Shown here piece by piece: positions 33,247 through 42,747 of a DNA stretch of 64,000 nt. Numbering within the stretch: the first letter of the stretch is position 1; each line of letters starts with the position of its first letter. The notes below the pieces were generated by a model, which had not been told where the DNA came from, did no database searches, and saw only the letters and a list, made by a program, of their open reading frames with translations. Source of the DNA: Bacteroides sp. (GTDB lineage: Bacteria > Bacteroidota > Bacteroidia > Bacteroidales > Muribaculaceae); assembly GCA_014802435.1 (NCBI GenBank), contig JAAVCG010000006.1, forward strand, positions 1 through 64,000, read 5' to 3'. The position numbers were made by a program, and so were the translations under genes.

Positions 33247-36207
33247 ATGCGTTTTCGCTTATTCGTAGTTTTGATGCTGTTAGCGGTGGCCGCTCAGGCT
33301 GCCGATCCGGGTTTTATTTTGCGTGGTTATGTGATGCGTAACGACTCGGCTGGAGACCGTGTGCCCCTTGACTCGGTTATGCTGAGCCTTAACGCCGTGA
33401 ATGATACGGCGGCCGTTCGCTTTAAAATGCTTGAAGGCGACGACGCAGAAAAAATGAACGCCTCTAACGGGGCATTCCGCGCAATGGTCTATGCCCCTCC
33501 GGGAAAATATCTCCTGACCCTGGAACGAGAGGGCTATGACATTGAGCTGAAAGACGTTGACCGCAAATTCAAGGACCAGACTACCGTCTGGGTCGGCACT
33601 ATTATGATGAAGCCGGAGCGGCGCCATGAACTCAAGGAAGTGGAAGTGGTGACGACGGCAATCAAAGTGGTCATGAAAGGCGATACGATTGTTTATAACG
33701 CCGATGCCTTCAACCTGGCGGAGGGTTCGATGCTCGATGCCCTGGTCAAGCAGCTCCCCGGCGCCGAGCTCAAGGATGGCGTAATCAAGGTCAACGGCCG
33801 CGCAATCAGCTCCCTGATGCTCAATGGCAAGGACTTCTTTAAGGAAGACCCGAGTGTGGCCCTCGAAAATCTTCCCGCCTATGCCGTCAAAAACGTCAAG
33901 GTCTACGATAAAGCCGGCGAAGACGACTATCTGACCAAGGCCTCGCAGATCCTTGACCGCGATGAAAACTCCGAGAACCTGGTCATGGACATTGTCCTCA
34001 AAAAAGAATACTCCACCACCTGGATGGCCTCCGTCGAGGCCGGATATGGAACCGCCGACCGCTGGCTCGGCAAGGGCTTCGGACTCGGTTTTACGGATAA
34101 ATTCCGCCTCTCCGCATTTGTTAACACCAATAACCTCAGTGACTTCAGTGAGGCTAACACTGACGGCAACTGGAGCCGTAGCTGGGGAAGTGACGGGCAG
34201 ATGGAAGTGGAGATGGGCGGTATTGACTATCTCTATGACGACGGCAAGAAATGGAAAGTCAACGGTAACGCCGTTCACTCCCATGAAATCGAGAAAAACC
34301 GCGGCGGTTCACTCTCAACTGACTATTTCTCAACGGGTAACTACTATAACCGCAGCGACAATAAACGCCGCTACACCTGCGAGCATTTCCGCACGAATCA
34401 TACCCTCAATTACAAGGGCGAAAACGTCTATCTCTATGTCAACCCCAAGGTTGACTGGTTCTCCAATAATGACGTGCAGACCTCCCGCTCGGCCCGCTTT
34501 GATGAGATGCCTGAAGAATGGAAGCGCTCCGAGGCTCTTGACTCAGTGTTTCTCTACGATCCCTCAAAGCGCTATAACGACATTCTTATCAGCCGCCTCA
34601 AGGAACTGGGCAGGAAGGCCACTGAGCGCCTTGACATGATTCTCAACGCCAGTCTCCGCTATCGCACTCCCGAGATGCGCGGTTCATGGTCCTTTAACGT
34701 TTACGGCAACTATAGTCATCAATTATCCCGCAGCCGGGTGCTCTACCTTCAAAATTACGGCGGCGCCAACACCCTGACCACACCCCCGCTGCGCGAGGAC
34801 CGCTTCAGCCGCACTCCCTCTACGTCCTACAACATCGGGCCCCGAGTAAGCTACAATCAGCGCTGGACCCGCCTCAATGAAGTGTTTTCAGACGTGCTGT
34901 CGTTTGATGGAAGCGCCTCTTATAAATACACCTATAGCGACAACACCTTTGACATCTTCACTCGCTCATTGCTGCCGACAGTTCCCGTGCCCTCGCTGAC
35001 TCTGACACGTCCGGAAGATGCCATTCAGATGCTTACAAACAGTAAATATACTGACAATCGAAACGGTAATCTCAACCTGGATGTTAACCTTTATCTGAGC
35101 CGTGAACCCGTCGCGCCGGCCGATTCGGGGCTCAATCTCGCTTATAATCTCTCCATCGGGCTCTCCTATAACTGGATTTATGAACAGATGAACTATCGAA
35201 ACATGGCTGACTTCCAGGAGCGTCTCAATCGCCATCAACATCTGTTCTCGCCCACTCTCAGAGCCGGAATCCGCTCAAGCAATAAGGTGCGAAACATCAA
35301 TCTGTTTGTCTCTTATAATATGTATACCAACGCGCCGGCGCTCTCATCATTCCTCTCCGTTCCCAATACTGACAATCCCTTGGCAATCACCGAACCGGTG
35401 GGTCGAAATCTCAAGGACCAGACCATTCACCGGATGTTTGTCAACCTTGGGCGCTTTGGCCGAGGCAAACACCAGGAATACACATACGTATACGCCTCTT
35501 TGCAGCTGTTTAGCAATGGCTGGGGCTCATGGATGGTCTTCAATCCGGAAACGGGCGTGACGCGCTCAAAGACGGTTAATGTCAGCGGCAATCAGAGCTT
35601 ATATTCCAGTATTGTACATCATCATAACCTCGGCGACCGAAATCAATTTCAGATTGGCGGTGAGGCCGGATATAATTATAACATTAACCGGAGTTATTAC
35701 GTAGCATCGACTGACCCCGAAGCAGAGCCGGAGCTGAACAAGAATTTCTCGTCGGAGCTTCATGGACGTCTTTCGCTGGGATATACCTTCAAGAATGGCT
35801 CCAACGTGAGTCTCATAGGGGGTGCAAACTGGACCTATGCTGACGGGATGGCCGGTGGATTGAAAAATCACACCTCCGCCATGACATATGCCGCAGGCAT
35901 TGACGTCAATGTCGAACTCCCCTGGAACCTGAAATTTAAGACTGACGCCAACGTTCAGTTCAACCGCGGATTTGAAACTCGCATTGCCAATGAAACGCGT
36001 TATCTATGGAATGCCGAGCTCTCAAAAAGCATCCTCAAAGGCGACCTGACGTTTAAAATCAAGGCCTACGACATCCTCAACTCACGCACTGACTTCCGCG
36101 TCTACTCAACCGCAATGTCATATAACGAAAGCTGGAACAAGGGCCTTCCGCGCTACGTCCTCTTCTCCGTAATCTACCGCTTCCGCAAAACCCCCGCCAA
36201 AAAATAA
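33247..36207 (+). CDS. Outer-membrane beta-barrel protein, TonB-receptor-like
   Basis: 986 residues with a signal peptide (LFVVLMLLAVAAQA). Residues 22-115 form a carboxypeptidase-regulatory-like domain (FILRGYVMRND through GKYLLTLEREGYD). A plug-like domain follows (VVMKGDTIVYNADAFNLAEGS, QLPGAELKDG, NVKVYDKAGEDD), as in Bacteroidota TonB-dependent receptor relatives. The remaining two thirds are alternating aromatic beta strands ending in RYVLFSVIYRFRKTP, a typical barrel end. No SusD partner follows, so it is not a standard SusCD pair. Ligand unknown. Confidence 0.85.
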   Translation: MRFRLFVVLMLLAVAAQAADPGFILRGYVMRNDSAGDRVPLDSVMLSLNAVNDTAAVRFKMLEGDDAEKMNASNGAFRAMVYAPPGKYLLTLEREGYDIELKDVDRKFKDQTTVWVGTIMMKPERRHELKEVEVVTTAIKVVMKGDTIVYNADAFNLAEGSMLDALVKQLPGAELKDGVIKVNGRAISSLMLNGKDFFKEDPSVALENLPAYAVKNVKVYDKAGEDDYLTKASQILDRDENSENLVMDIVLKKEYSTTWMASVEAGYGTADRWLGKGFGLGFTDKFRLSAFVNTNNLSDFSEANTDGNWSRSWGSDGQMEVEMGGIDYLYDDGKKWKVNGNAVHSHEIEKNRGGSLSTDYFSTGNYYNRSDNKRRYTCEHFRTNHTLNYKGENVYLYVNPKVDWFSNNDVQTSRSARFDEMPEEWKRSEALDSVFLYDPSKRYNDILISRLKELGRKATERLDMILNASLRYRTPEMRGSWSFNVYGNYSHQLSRSRVLYLQNYGGANTLTTPPLREDRFSRTPSTSYNIGPRVSYNQRWTRLNEVFSDVLSFDGSASYKYTYSDNTFDIFTRSLLPTVPVPSLTLTRPEDAIQMLTNSKYTDNRNGNLNLDVNLYLSREPVAPADSGLNLAYNLSIGLSYNWIYEQMNYRNMADFQERLNRHQHLFSPTLRAGIRSSNKVRNINLFVSYNMYTNAPALSSFLSVPNTDNPLAITEPVGRNLKDQTIHRMFVNLGRFGRGKHQEYTYVYASLQLFSNGWGSWMVFNPETGVTRSKTVNVSGNQSLYSSIVHHHNLGDRNQFQIGGEAGYNYNINRSYYVASTDPEAEPELNKNFSSELHGRLSLGYTFKNGSNVSLIGGANWTYADGMAGGLKNHTSAMTYAAGIDVNVELPWNLKFKTDANVQFNRGFETRIANETRYLWNAELSKSILKGDLTFKIKAYDILNSRTDFRVYSTAMSYNESWNKGLPRYVLFSVIYRFRKTPAKK

Positions 36208-36837
36208 TTAATGGTGAATTTGCGCTTGGGTTAGTCGCCGGGCGAGTAGATGACCGGGCATCGTGGCGCCCTCGCCACGATATTCGCTTGAATAAAGTGG
36301 TACTCTGTTTTGTATGGCAATTCGTGGTTGACATCCCCATAGGCCCGGGAGATTTGCCATTAAGCCGCCGGATGGCGGCGTTCGACCCCCCATAGCCCCA
36401 TGGCTCGCCATGGGGAATATAATTCCAACCTCAAATTGCGGCCGCCGGACGGCGGTCCGGGATGAAAGCTCTCAATGTTCCCGGACCGCCGTCCGGCGGC
36501 CCCTTATTGTATCCCCGACCCCAAAACCCCGCGGCAAGCCACGGGGCTAACATGTAACTTGCGCCGCCGTCCGGCGGCTATTCAAAGTATTCAATCCAAG
36601 ATAAAGGTCTGCAATACCATCACAATAAAATATCCAAACCCATGGCTGGTTGCACCATTGCTCCTCAGACATGGCGCCGGATCGGAATCCGCCTTTCCAT
36701 AGGGTTGCTTACCGGGCTTCGTTTCAATGAATTGATACTCAGTTTTATAGTGCAATTATGGCGCTGACGCGCCACCGTGGCGAGGGCGCCACGGAGCCCG
36801 GTGGCTTTTGCCGGAATCATGAGTTTTGTAACGCCCG
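36208..36837. repeat. 630-nt gene-free region rich in GC palindromes (REP-like cluster)
   Basis: At least seven hairpin-forming elements are packed here. They are 36262-36279 (CGTGGCGCCCTCGCCACG), 36364-36379 (GCCGCCGGATGGCGGC), 36396-36415 (CCCCATGGC/GCCATGGGG), a 22-bp inverted pair 36440-36461/36480-36501, 36527-36546 (CCCCGCGGC/GCCACGGGG), 36563-36578 (GCCGCCGTCCGGCGGC) and 36771-36793. The first and last are reverse complements of each other over 18 nt. TACTCTGTTTTGTATGGCAA at 36301 is echoed near 36737. No convincing gene is seen on either strand. Likely repetitive extragenic palindromes or the remains of an element. Confidence 0.75.
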
Positions 36838-37293
36838 TTATTTCAGGAGGATGAGGCGGAGGGGGGTTGAGGTGATGCGGAAGGGAGTTGAGCGGCGTTG
36901 GCGCGGAGGTGTTGACAGATAGTAGTGGAAGGAGTGGTTGGTGTCCCATGTGGGGATGGAGAGGGCGCGTGTTTCGCCTGAGGGGATGAGGCAGTGGATG
37001 AGTTCCGTGCGCTGATGGAGCTGGCGGCCATCCATGGTTGAGTAAGTGAAGGTCACTTCTATCGCCGTCAGGGTTGAGTCCGCGCCAAGGTTGTTAGTGA
37101 CGAAAAATGTTTCGCGGGTAGAGCGATTTTCCTTTTCATATCCACTGAAGCGCACGGCATCAGTGCGTGGCAGCGGGATTGAGTCCATGACTGCCTCTGC
37201 GGTAACGTCGGCCTTGGGGCGTTTGAGTTTTGGGAGGGCGGCATATGCGCCTAAGGAGGTCAGGGCTATCAGCAGGCAGATGAGGCGGTTCAT
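36838..37293 (-). CDS. Small secreted protein of unknown function
   Basis: 151 residues with a signal peptide (LICLLIALTSLGAYA). The mature part contains an RFSGYEKENRSTRETFFVTN segment and a beta-rich ITAIEVTFTYSTMDGRQLH-type segment, suggesting a small beta-sandwich. No family is recognised. ATG overlaps the preceding gene by 4 nt, so it is the last gene of the rapZ-domain/nucleotidyltransferase operon. The palindrome region begins right after its stop codon. Confidence 0.7.
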   Translation of the reverse strand: MNRLICLLIALTSLGAYAALPKLKRPKADVTAEAVMDSIPLPRTDAVRFSGYEKENRSTRETFFVTNNLGADSTLTAIEVTFTYSTMDGRQLHQRTELIHCLIPSGETRALSIPTWDTNHSFHYYLSTPPRQRRSTPFRITSTPLRLILLK

Positions 37294-37853
37294 AGGTAGA
37301 CGGGAGTTAGGGGATTAACCGGTTGGGGCGGATAGATTTTGATGGCACCGTCAAGTCCGTCAGGGCGCGAGTCTTGGAGGCGCACTGCGCGGTAGAGATA
37401 AGGAATCAGACGTAAGAGATTGACCTTGACCGGGCTTTTAAAGGGCTGAATGGTCAGGGCATTTTGCTCGCTATTGAGGGTTAGAGTGAACTTGCGGGGA
37501 AGAGTCAGTGCGCCCAAATCAGAGATTTTGGTGTTGATTTCCGCTTCATAGACTCCGGGTTTGACCGTCGGGTGGGCTGTGCCCATTACTGAGCCGGGGC
37601 GCACACGGCGCAGCGGCGAGGAGATGATTATCAGGCGCAGTTGGCGAGGCAGAGGCTCGGAATCATCGGGGCGGACGCGCTCAATGGCAAAGCGGGCACC
37701 ATCGGCGGCCATTTCCCATATGCCTTCAATGGGCGAGAGGGGCCATTGGCTCATACGGGCCTCGATGGAGTCCTGTTCGGCATAGCCGGGGAGGACCTCA
37801 GCGGAGGCCGTCAGTGCTGACAAGCAGAGGATTAGTGCAAGGAGTCGACCCAT
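37290..37853 (-). CDS. Secreted protein of unknown function
   Basis: 187 residues with a signal peptide (LLALILCLSALTASA). The mature part begins VLPGYAEQDSIEARM and has SPIEGIWEMAADGARFAIER, reminiscent of lipocalin-like or stress-type G-x-W beta barrels, then LRLIIISSPLRRVRPGS. No family assignment is secure. The start overlaps the end of the nucleotidyltransferase gene by 22 nt, and the end overlaps the next small secreted gene, so the two are probably made together in the envelope. Confidence 0.7.
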   Translation of the reverse strand: MGRLLALILCLSALTASAEVLPGYAEQDSIEARMSQWPLSPIEGIWEMAADGARFAIERVRPDDSEPLPRQLRLIIISSPLRRVRPGSVMGTAHPTVKPGVYEAEINTKISDLGALTLPRKFTLTLNSEQNALTIQPFKSPVKVNLLRLIPYLYRAVRLQDSRPDGLDGAIKIYPPQPVNPLTPVYL

Positions 37854-38542
37854 TGGTTTGCGGCGGCGAGTGATTCAGGTCTGCCGACGTCAAACCATTT
37901 ATATTGGCTGATGTCTTGGCCGTAGAACTCTAATTCAGAAGCATTTTTAACGTAAAATGGGGTGAGGGAGAAGACTTCCGCGCCATAATTTTCCAGTGCG
38001 GGGAAGATTTGGGGGCTGACGAGGTGAATACCGTTGAATGAGCGCAAATCGCCGCCCTCGGTCATCCCTTTGGTCTCGCCGGACTGATGGTTAATCCACC
38101 CGCAAAGGCGCCCGGAGGAGTCAAAACGGAGCTGGCGCGAGGAGGAGCGGGAGCTGACGGCGAGAGTTGCGTCGCCGCGCAAGGTTAGTTCGCTCAGGGG
38201 GAGGTCAGTCAGCACGTCGGCATTATGGAGCAGGATAGGCTCCGTGCCGTCGAGAAAGCGGCGGGCATGGAGAAGTCCGCCTCCGGTGTCGAGCAGCAGG
38301 CTGCGCTCGTCGCTAATGCGGATATTGACTCCGAAGTTGCCGTTGGCGGCAAGGAATTGTTCAATTTGCTCTGCAAAATGGTGGACGTTGACAACTATAT
38401 CGGTGACTCCGGCCTCTTTTACCGCGCGGATTACCCGCCCCAACATGGGCTCGCCGCCTACGGGGACGAGGGCCTTGGGGTGAGTGAGGGTAAACGGTTT
38501 GAGCCGGGTTCCCAGTCCGGCGGCAAAAATCAGGGCTTTCAT
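37832..38542 (-). CDS. Sugar-1-phosphate nucleotidyltransferase, MurU-like
   Basis: 236 residues. The start MKALIFAAGLGTRLKPFT is the nucleotide-binding signature of the NTP_transferase family, followed by HPKALVPVGGEPML. LHNADVLTDLPL near 110 holds the metal-binding aspartate. The size fits MurU-type MurNAc-1-phosphate uridylyltransferases of peptidoglycan recycling rather than larger glucose- or mannose-1-phosphate enzymes. Location just behind the murein cluster and beside a RapZ domain supports an amino-sugar role, but the substrate is inferred. ATGA couples it to the RapZ-domain gene. Confidence 0.8.
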   Translation of the reverse strand: MKALIFAAGLGTRLKPFTLTHPKALVPVGGEPMLGRVIRAVKEAGVTDIVVNVHHFAEQIEQFLAANGNFGVNIRISDERSLLLDTGGGLLHARRFLDGTEPILLHNADVLTDLPLSELTLRGDATLAVSSRSSSRQLRFDSSGRLCGWINHQSGETKGMTEGGDLRSFNGIHLVSPQIFPALENYGAEVFSLTPFYVKNASELEFYGQDISQYKWFDVGRPESLAAANQWVDSLH

Positions 38543-38934
38543 TGGCGTTCGCGGTGATAGAGGTTGACGGCAAGGTCCTCCGTGGAGAATTTTTCCCTCA
38601 GATGGCGGGCCATGGCTTCGGCGGAATAGACGGAGCGGTGTTGTCCGCCTGTGCAGCCGAATGCCACTTGCAGGTCAGTGAATCCGCGGGAAATATAGCG
38701 CTCGGCGGCGGCGTCGACCAGGGCATAACAGTGAGAGAGGAAGGCGAGAATCTCGCCGTCATCTTCAAGGAACTGAGTTACGGGTTGGTCGCGCCCGTCG
38801 AGTTGCTTATAGGGCTCATATCGCCCGGGATTATGTATGGCGCGGCAGTCAAAGACGAATCCGCCGCCATTGCCTGAAGGGTCTTCAGGCAATCCCTTGC
38901 GATATGAGAATGAAAGGACGGTTACGGTTAGCAA
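38539..38934 (-). CDS. Stand-alone RapZ C-terminal domain protein
   Basis: 131 residues. FDCRAIHNPGRYEPYKQLDG and VAFGCTGGQHRSVYSAEAMA match the C-terminal half of RapZ, which in E. coli binds glucosamine-6-phosphate and controls GlmS through small RNAs. The N-terminal kinase-like half of RapZ is absent. The start is TTG at 38934; an in-frame stop lies six codons upstream and no ATG is available. Related Bacteroidota proteins often carry this domain behind a phosphotransferase domain, so the form here is either a genuine short protein or the remainder of a fusion. It is coupled to the MurU-like gene. Confidence 0.8.
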   Translation of the reverse strand: MLTVTVLSFSYRKGLPEDPSGNGGGFVFDCRAIHNPGRYEPYKQLDGRDQPVTQFLEDDGEILAFLSHCYALVDAAAERYISRGFTDLQVAFGCTGGQHRSVYSAEAMARHLREKFSTEDLAVNLYHRERQ

Positions 38935-38971
38935 TTGTATAGGGTTTAAGGTTTAAAGTTTAAAGTTTAAC

Positions 38972-39092
38972 GGTGGTTGAACAGTTGTTGAACAGTTGTT
39001 TAACGGTGGTTTAATGGTTGTTTAACAGTTGTTTAACGGTGGTTTAATGGTTGTTGAACGGTTGTTTAATGGTGGTGGAATGGTTGTTTTTG
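38972..39092. repeat. 11-nt tandem repeat array between ftsZ and the RapZ-domain gene
   Basis: Eleven consecutive 11-nt units fit the consensus RGTKGTTKAAY, for example AGTTGTTTAAC and GGTGGTTTAAT, from 38972 to 39092. The last unit is degenerate. On the left it grades into GTTTAAAG-type repeats (38943-38970). It fills nearly all of the 163 nt between the ftsZ stop and the next start. No spacer structure is present, so it is not CRISPR. Confidence 0.92.
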
Positions 39093-39097
39093 TTTTT

Positions 39098-40420
<1,323 letters not shown>

Positions 40421-40490
40421 AATTGTTATCGGTTTATTGGGAGAAATAGGGATATTATGCTAATAAACGCTGTTGATGTAAGGGGGGATA

Positions 40491-41843
40491 TCAGAAGTCT
40501 TCTTCGGAGTCGTCGAGGGGGGTTAAGCCGCTCTTGAGCCATCCTCCTAGACGCTGGAACACGTTTTTCTTTTTGGGGTAAATTTCCTCGTCCGGCTGGT
40601 CCTCCCATTCAGAGTCAGTTGAAGGCTTTTTGGCCTTGTCGGGCTGAGGCTTGGCAGCGGGTTCGGGTTCCGGTTTGGGCTGCGGAGCGGGGATGGGTTC
40701 GGGCTCGGGTTCGGGTGTGAGGTCCGAGATGCAGGGTTTGAACTCCGCGCCGGCCAGCGAGTTGATGATGGCAACGATGTCGAGGTCCTGGGCGGGATTG
40801 AGTTTCGCGCCAAGCACTCTGACAGAGGGGGGAGTTGTTCCGCGGCGCACTGTCATTCCCGTCTCAGAACCGAGGAGTTCGATGAATCCGGTCAGATTCG
40901 CGCCACCGCCAACGAGGACAATTCCGGAGGGGAGTTCATTGGGTGCCATGTGGGCAAATCCGATTTGGGCGGCAATGTTTGCGGCGATTTCGCCGGCACG
41001 CATCCTGACGTAGTTGTTGATTTTGGTGGTTTCGGGGTCAGTAATGTTCTTTCCGGGCCAAGCGTTGCCGATTGAGCACTTGATTTCCTCGGCCTTTTCC
41101 TCAGTCAGAGGGATTGCCGTCAGGTCACGTGTAATGTGGCGGGAGCCCAGGGGGATGGTTGCCAGATACTTGAGGGTGTCCTTCTTGTAGATGGCCACTG
41201 TGGTGGTCTCCGAGCCGAAGTCAACGAGCATGGCGCCCAGTCGGCGTTCTTCCGGGGTCATCACCAGGTTAGCCTCTGCCAGCGGGCGAATTACCAGGCC
41301 GTTGATTTCCAGTCCGAGCTTTTCGTTGATAACCATCTGCATATTGCGGATGATTTGCGAGCGGATAGTGACCAGATTAACGTTAGCGCTCAGTTCGTTG
41401 CCAATGATGCCAATGGGGTTTGAGCCTTGAGCTTTACCGTTAATTTTGAACTCTACGGGTTGCACATCCAGCAGGTTGCGGTCAGGCGAGATGGAGCGGG
41501 CACGTCCCAGCAGGTCGTCGACCATCTCGGGGGTAATTTCCGTGTCGGCTTCAAGATGCTCTTCAATGGTGGCGGGAGTGGTCATCAGCGAGCGACCGCC
41601 GACGGCTACGTAGACACCGGTGATTTCCGCATTGTTCAGGCGGGAATTCAGGGCGGTGATTACCTGTTTAAGTTCGTTAGCCACTTCGCGCACGTTATGG
41701 ACATGTCCATAGCTGACGATGTTAGGTTTTTGACGAACTTCCTCAATTCCTTTGATGAGAAGGGCTCCTGAGGGGTCAAGTTCGCCAATGGCTCCCTTGA
41801 TTTTAGAACTGCCAATTTCGATGGCAACGATAGAGCGGGTCAT
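40491..41843 (-). CDS. ftsA: Cell division protein FtsA
   Basis: 450 residues. Actin-like membrane tether of FtsZ. VAIEIGSSKIKGAIG at the N-terminus is the phosphate-1 motif, LVDFGSETTTVAIY near 210 the phosphate-2 motif, and IVLVGGGANLTGF near 315 the adenosine motif. The SHS2 domain (VYVAVGGRSLMTTP) is inserted as expected. The C-terminus has a proline/glutamate-rich stretch of PEP/PKP repeats and ends FQRLGGWLKSGL, an amphipathic membrane-binding helix. It follows ftsQ by 16 nt. Confidence 0.97.
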   Translation of the reverse strand: MTRSIVAIEIGSSKIKGAIGELDPSGALLIKGIEEVRQKPNIVSYGHVHNVREVANELKQVITALNSRLNNAEITGVYVAVGGRSLMTTPATIEEHLEADTEITPEMVDDLLGRARSISPDRNLLDVQPVEFKINGKAQGSNPIGIIGNELSANVNLVTIRSQIIRNMQMVINEKLGLEINGLVIRPLAEANLVMTPEERRLGAMLVDFGSETTTVAIYKKDTLKYLATIPLGSRHITRDLTAIPLTEEKAEEIKCSIGNAWPGKNITDPETTKINNYVRMRAGEIAANIAAQIGFAHMAPNELPSGIVLVGGGANLTGFIELLGSETGMTVRRGTTPPSVRVLGAKLNPAQDLDIVAIINSLAGAEFKPCISDLTPEPEPEPIPAPQPKPEPEPAAKPQPDKAKKPSTDSEWEDQPDEEIYPKKKNVFQRLGGWLKSGLTPLDDSEEDF

Positions 41844-41859
41844 ATATATTCAAATGAGT

Positions 41860-42747
41860 TTATTGATTATTATTCTGAGAGTTATTGTTTTCGGGATTGT
41901 CTTTGTCGTCCTTAGGGGCGGGAGCTTCCATTGTTTCGGGCGAGTCAAGCTCCTGTTCGAGTTCCTCGATGAGCTTAATCGTCAGGTCCGGGAGCTTGTT
42001 ATGTCGGCGCGAGGCAACGATTTGTCCGTCCCATTTCAGGGAGATGGTGTCATAATGTTCCCAACCCTTGACGGGGAGCACACGCCGATAAAATGTCTGC
42101 AGTCGGGCGAATTTGCTGTCAAGGTCAGAAATTGAGCCGAGGTTGATTACGTGGCCTCTGATTGCGGGGATCAGGATGATGTTGGCCGAGTCCTTGGCGT
42201 TAATCATCGTAATCATCTGTTCAAAATCCTTTCTGGCGGCCAGTGCGTCGAGCAGCGGGAGCAGGGAAGTTGCCGGCCGGAGGGAATCAAAATGTCCGGT
42301 AATCTGAGGGACGTCGATTCGATATTTGCTTGAGGCGGCAATGCGCTTACCCTCGCGGTTGACGTAATAGCTCTCCGAGTCGGTCCAGATGCGCGCCACG
42401 GGTTTCAGCGGGGTTACTCTGACACGCAAAGAGTCATTAGAGAGGCGCACGACTTCCGCGCTCTCGATTTTGTCGAGATTTCTCAGGCGCAGCCGGAGTT
42501 TGCTCAGGTCCAGTTCCTCATAGGTCAGCTTCCGGAGCGAATCCGGCAGAGAGGCAAAGAGCTCGTCAGTGATTTCTTCCGGAGTTACAAAACCGGTGCC
42601 TTCCGGGTCAATGACTTTGACCATTCCGTTTTCCAGTCCGGGGATTTTTTGAGTGCGCGCACTGAATCGGCTCCATCCTATGGCCACTATCAGATAGAGG
42701 CCCAGGATGATGCAGAGAAACAGGATTATGAGGTTGCGCTTGCTCAT
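41860..42747 (-). CDS. ftsQ: Cell division protein FtsQ
   Basis: 295 residues with one N-terminal membrane helix (LIILFLCIILGLYLIVAIG). A POTRA-like region begins at MVKVIDPEGTGFVTPEEI and the beta domain contains VRVTPLKPVARIW and YYVNREGKRI. The C-terminus ends in an acidic, asparagine/glutamine-rich tail. It links the cytoplasmic ring to periplasmic division proteins. ATGA overlap with murC. Confidence 0.9.
   Translation of the reverse strand: MSKRNLIILFLCIILGLYLIVAIGWSRFSARTQKIPGLENGMVKVIDPEGTGFVTPEEITDELFASLPDSLRKLTYEELDLSKLRLRLRNLDKIESAEVVRLSNDSLRVRVTPLKPVARIWTDSESYYVNREGKRIAASSKYRIDVPQITGHFDSLRPATSLLPLLDALAARKDFEQMITMINAKDSANIILIPAIRGHVINLGSISDLDSKFARLQTFYRRVLPVKGWEHYDTISLKWDGQIVASRRHNKLPDLTIKLIEELEQELDSPETMEAPAPKDDKDNPENNNSQNNNQ

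Noticed and set aside
33280-34284. 334-codon open frame antisense to the outer-membrane protein gene
   Set aside because: It mirrors the sense gene, which has a clear signal peptide, plug and barrel. The antisense frame shows no family motifs.
33247-36207. SusC of a SusCD pair
   Set aside because: No SusD-like lipoprotein gene follows, and the plug has the VYDKAGEDD form of other TonB-receptor-like proteins.
36208-36837. Intact insertion sequence or integron
   Set aside because: No transposase or integrase frame and no target-site duplication is visible.
38972-39092. CRISPR array or DnaA-box cluster
   Set aside because: Units are 11 nt with no spacers, and none matches the DnaA box TTATNCACA. 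No cas genes are near.
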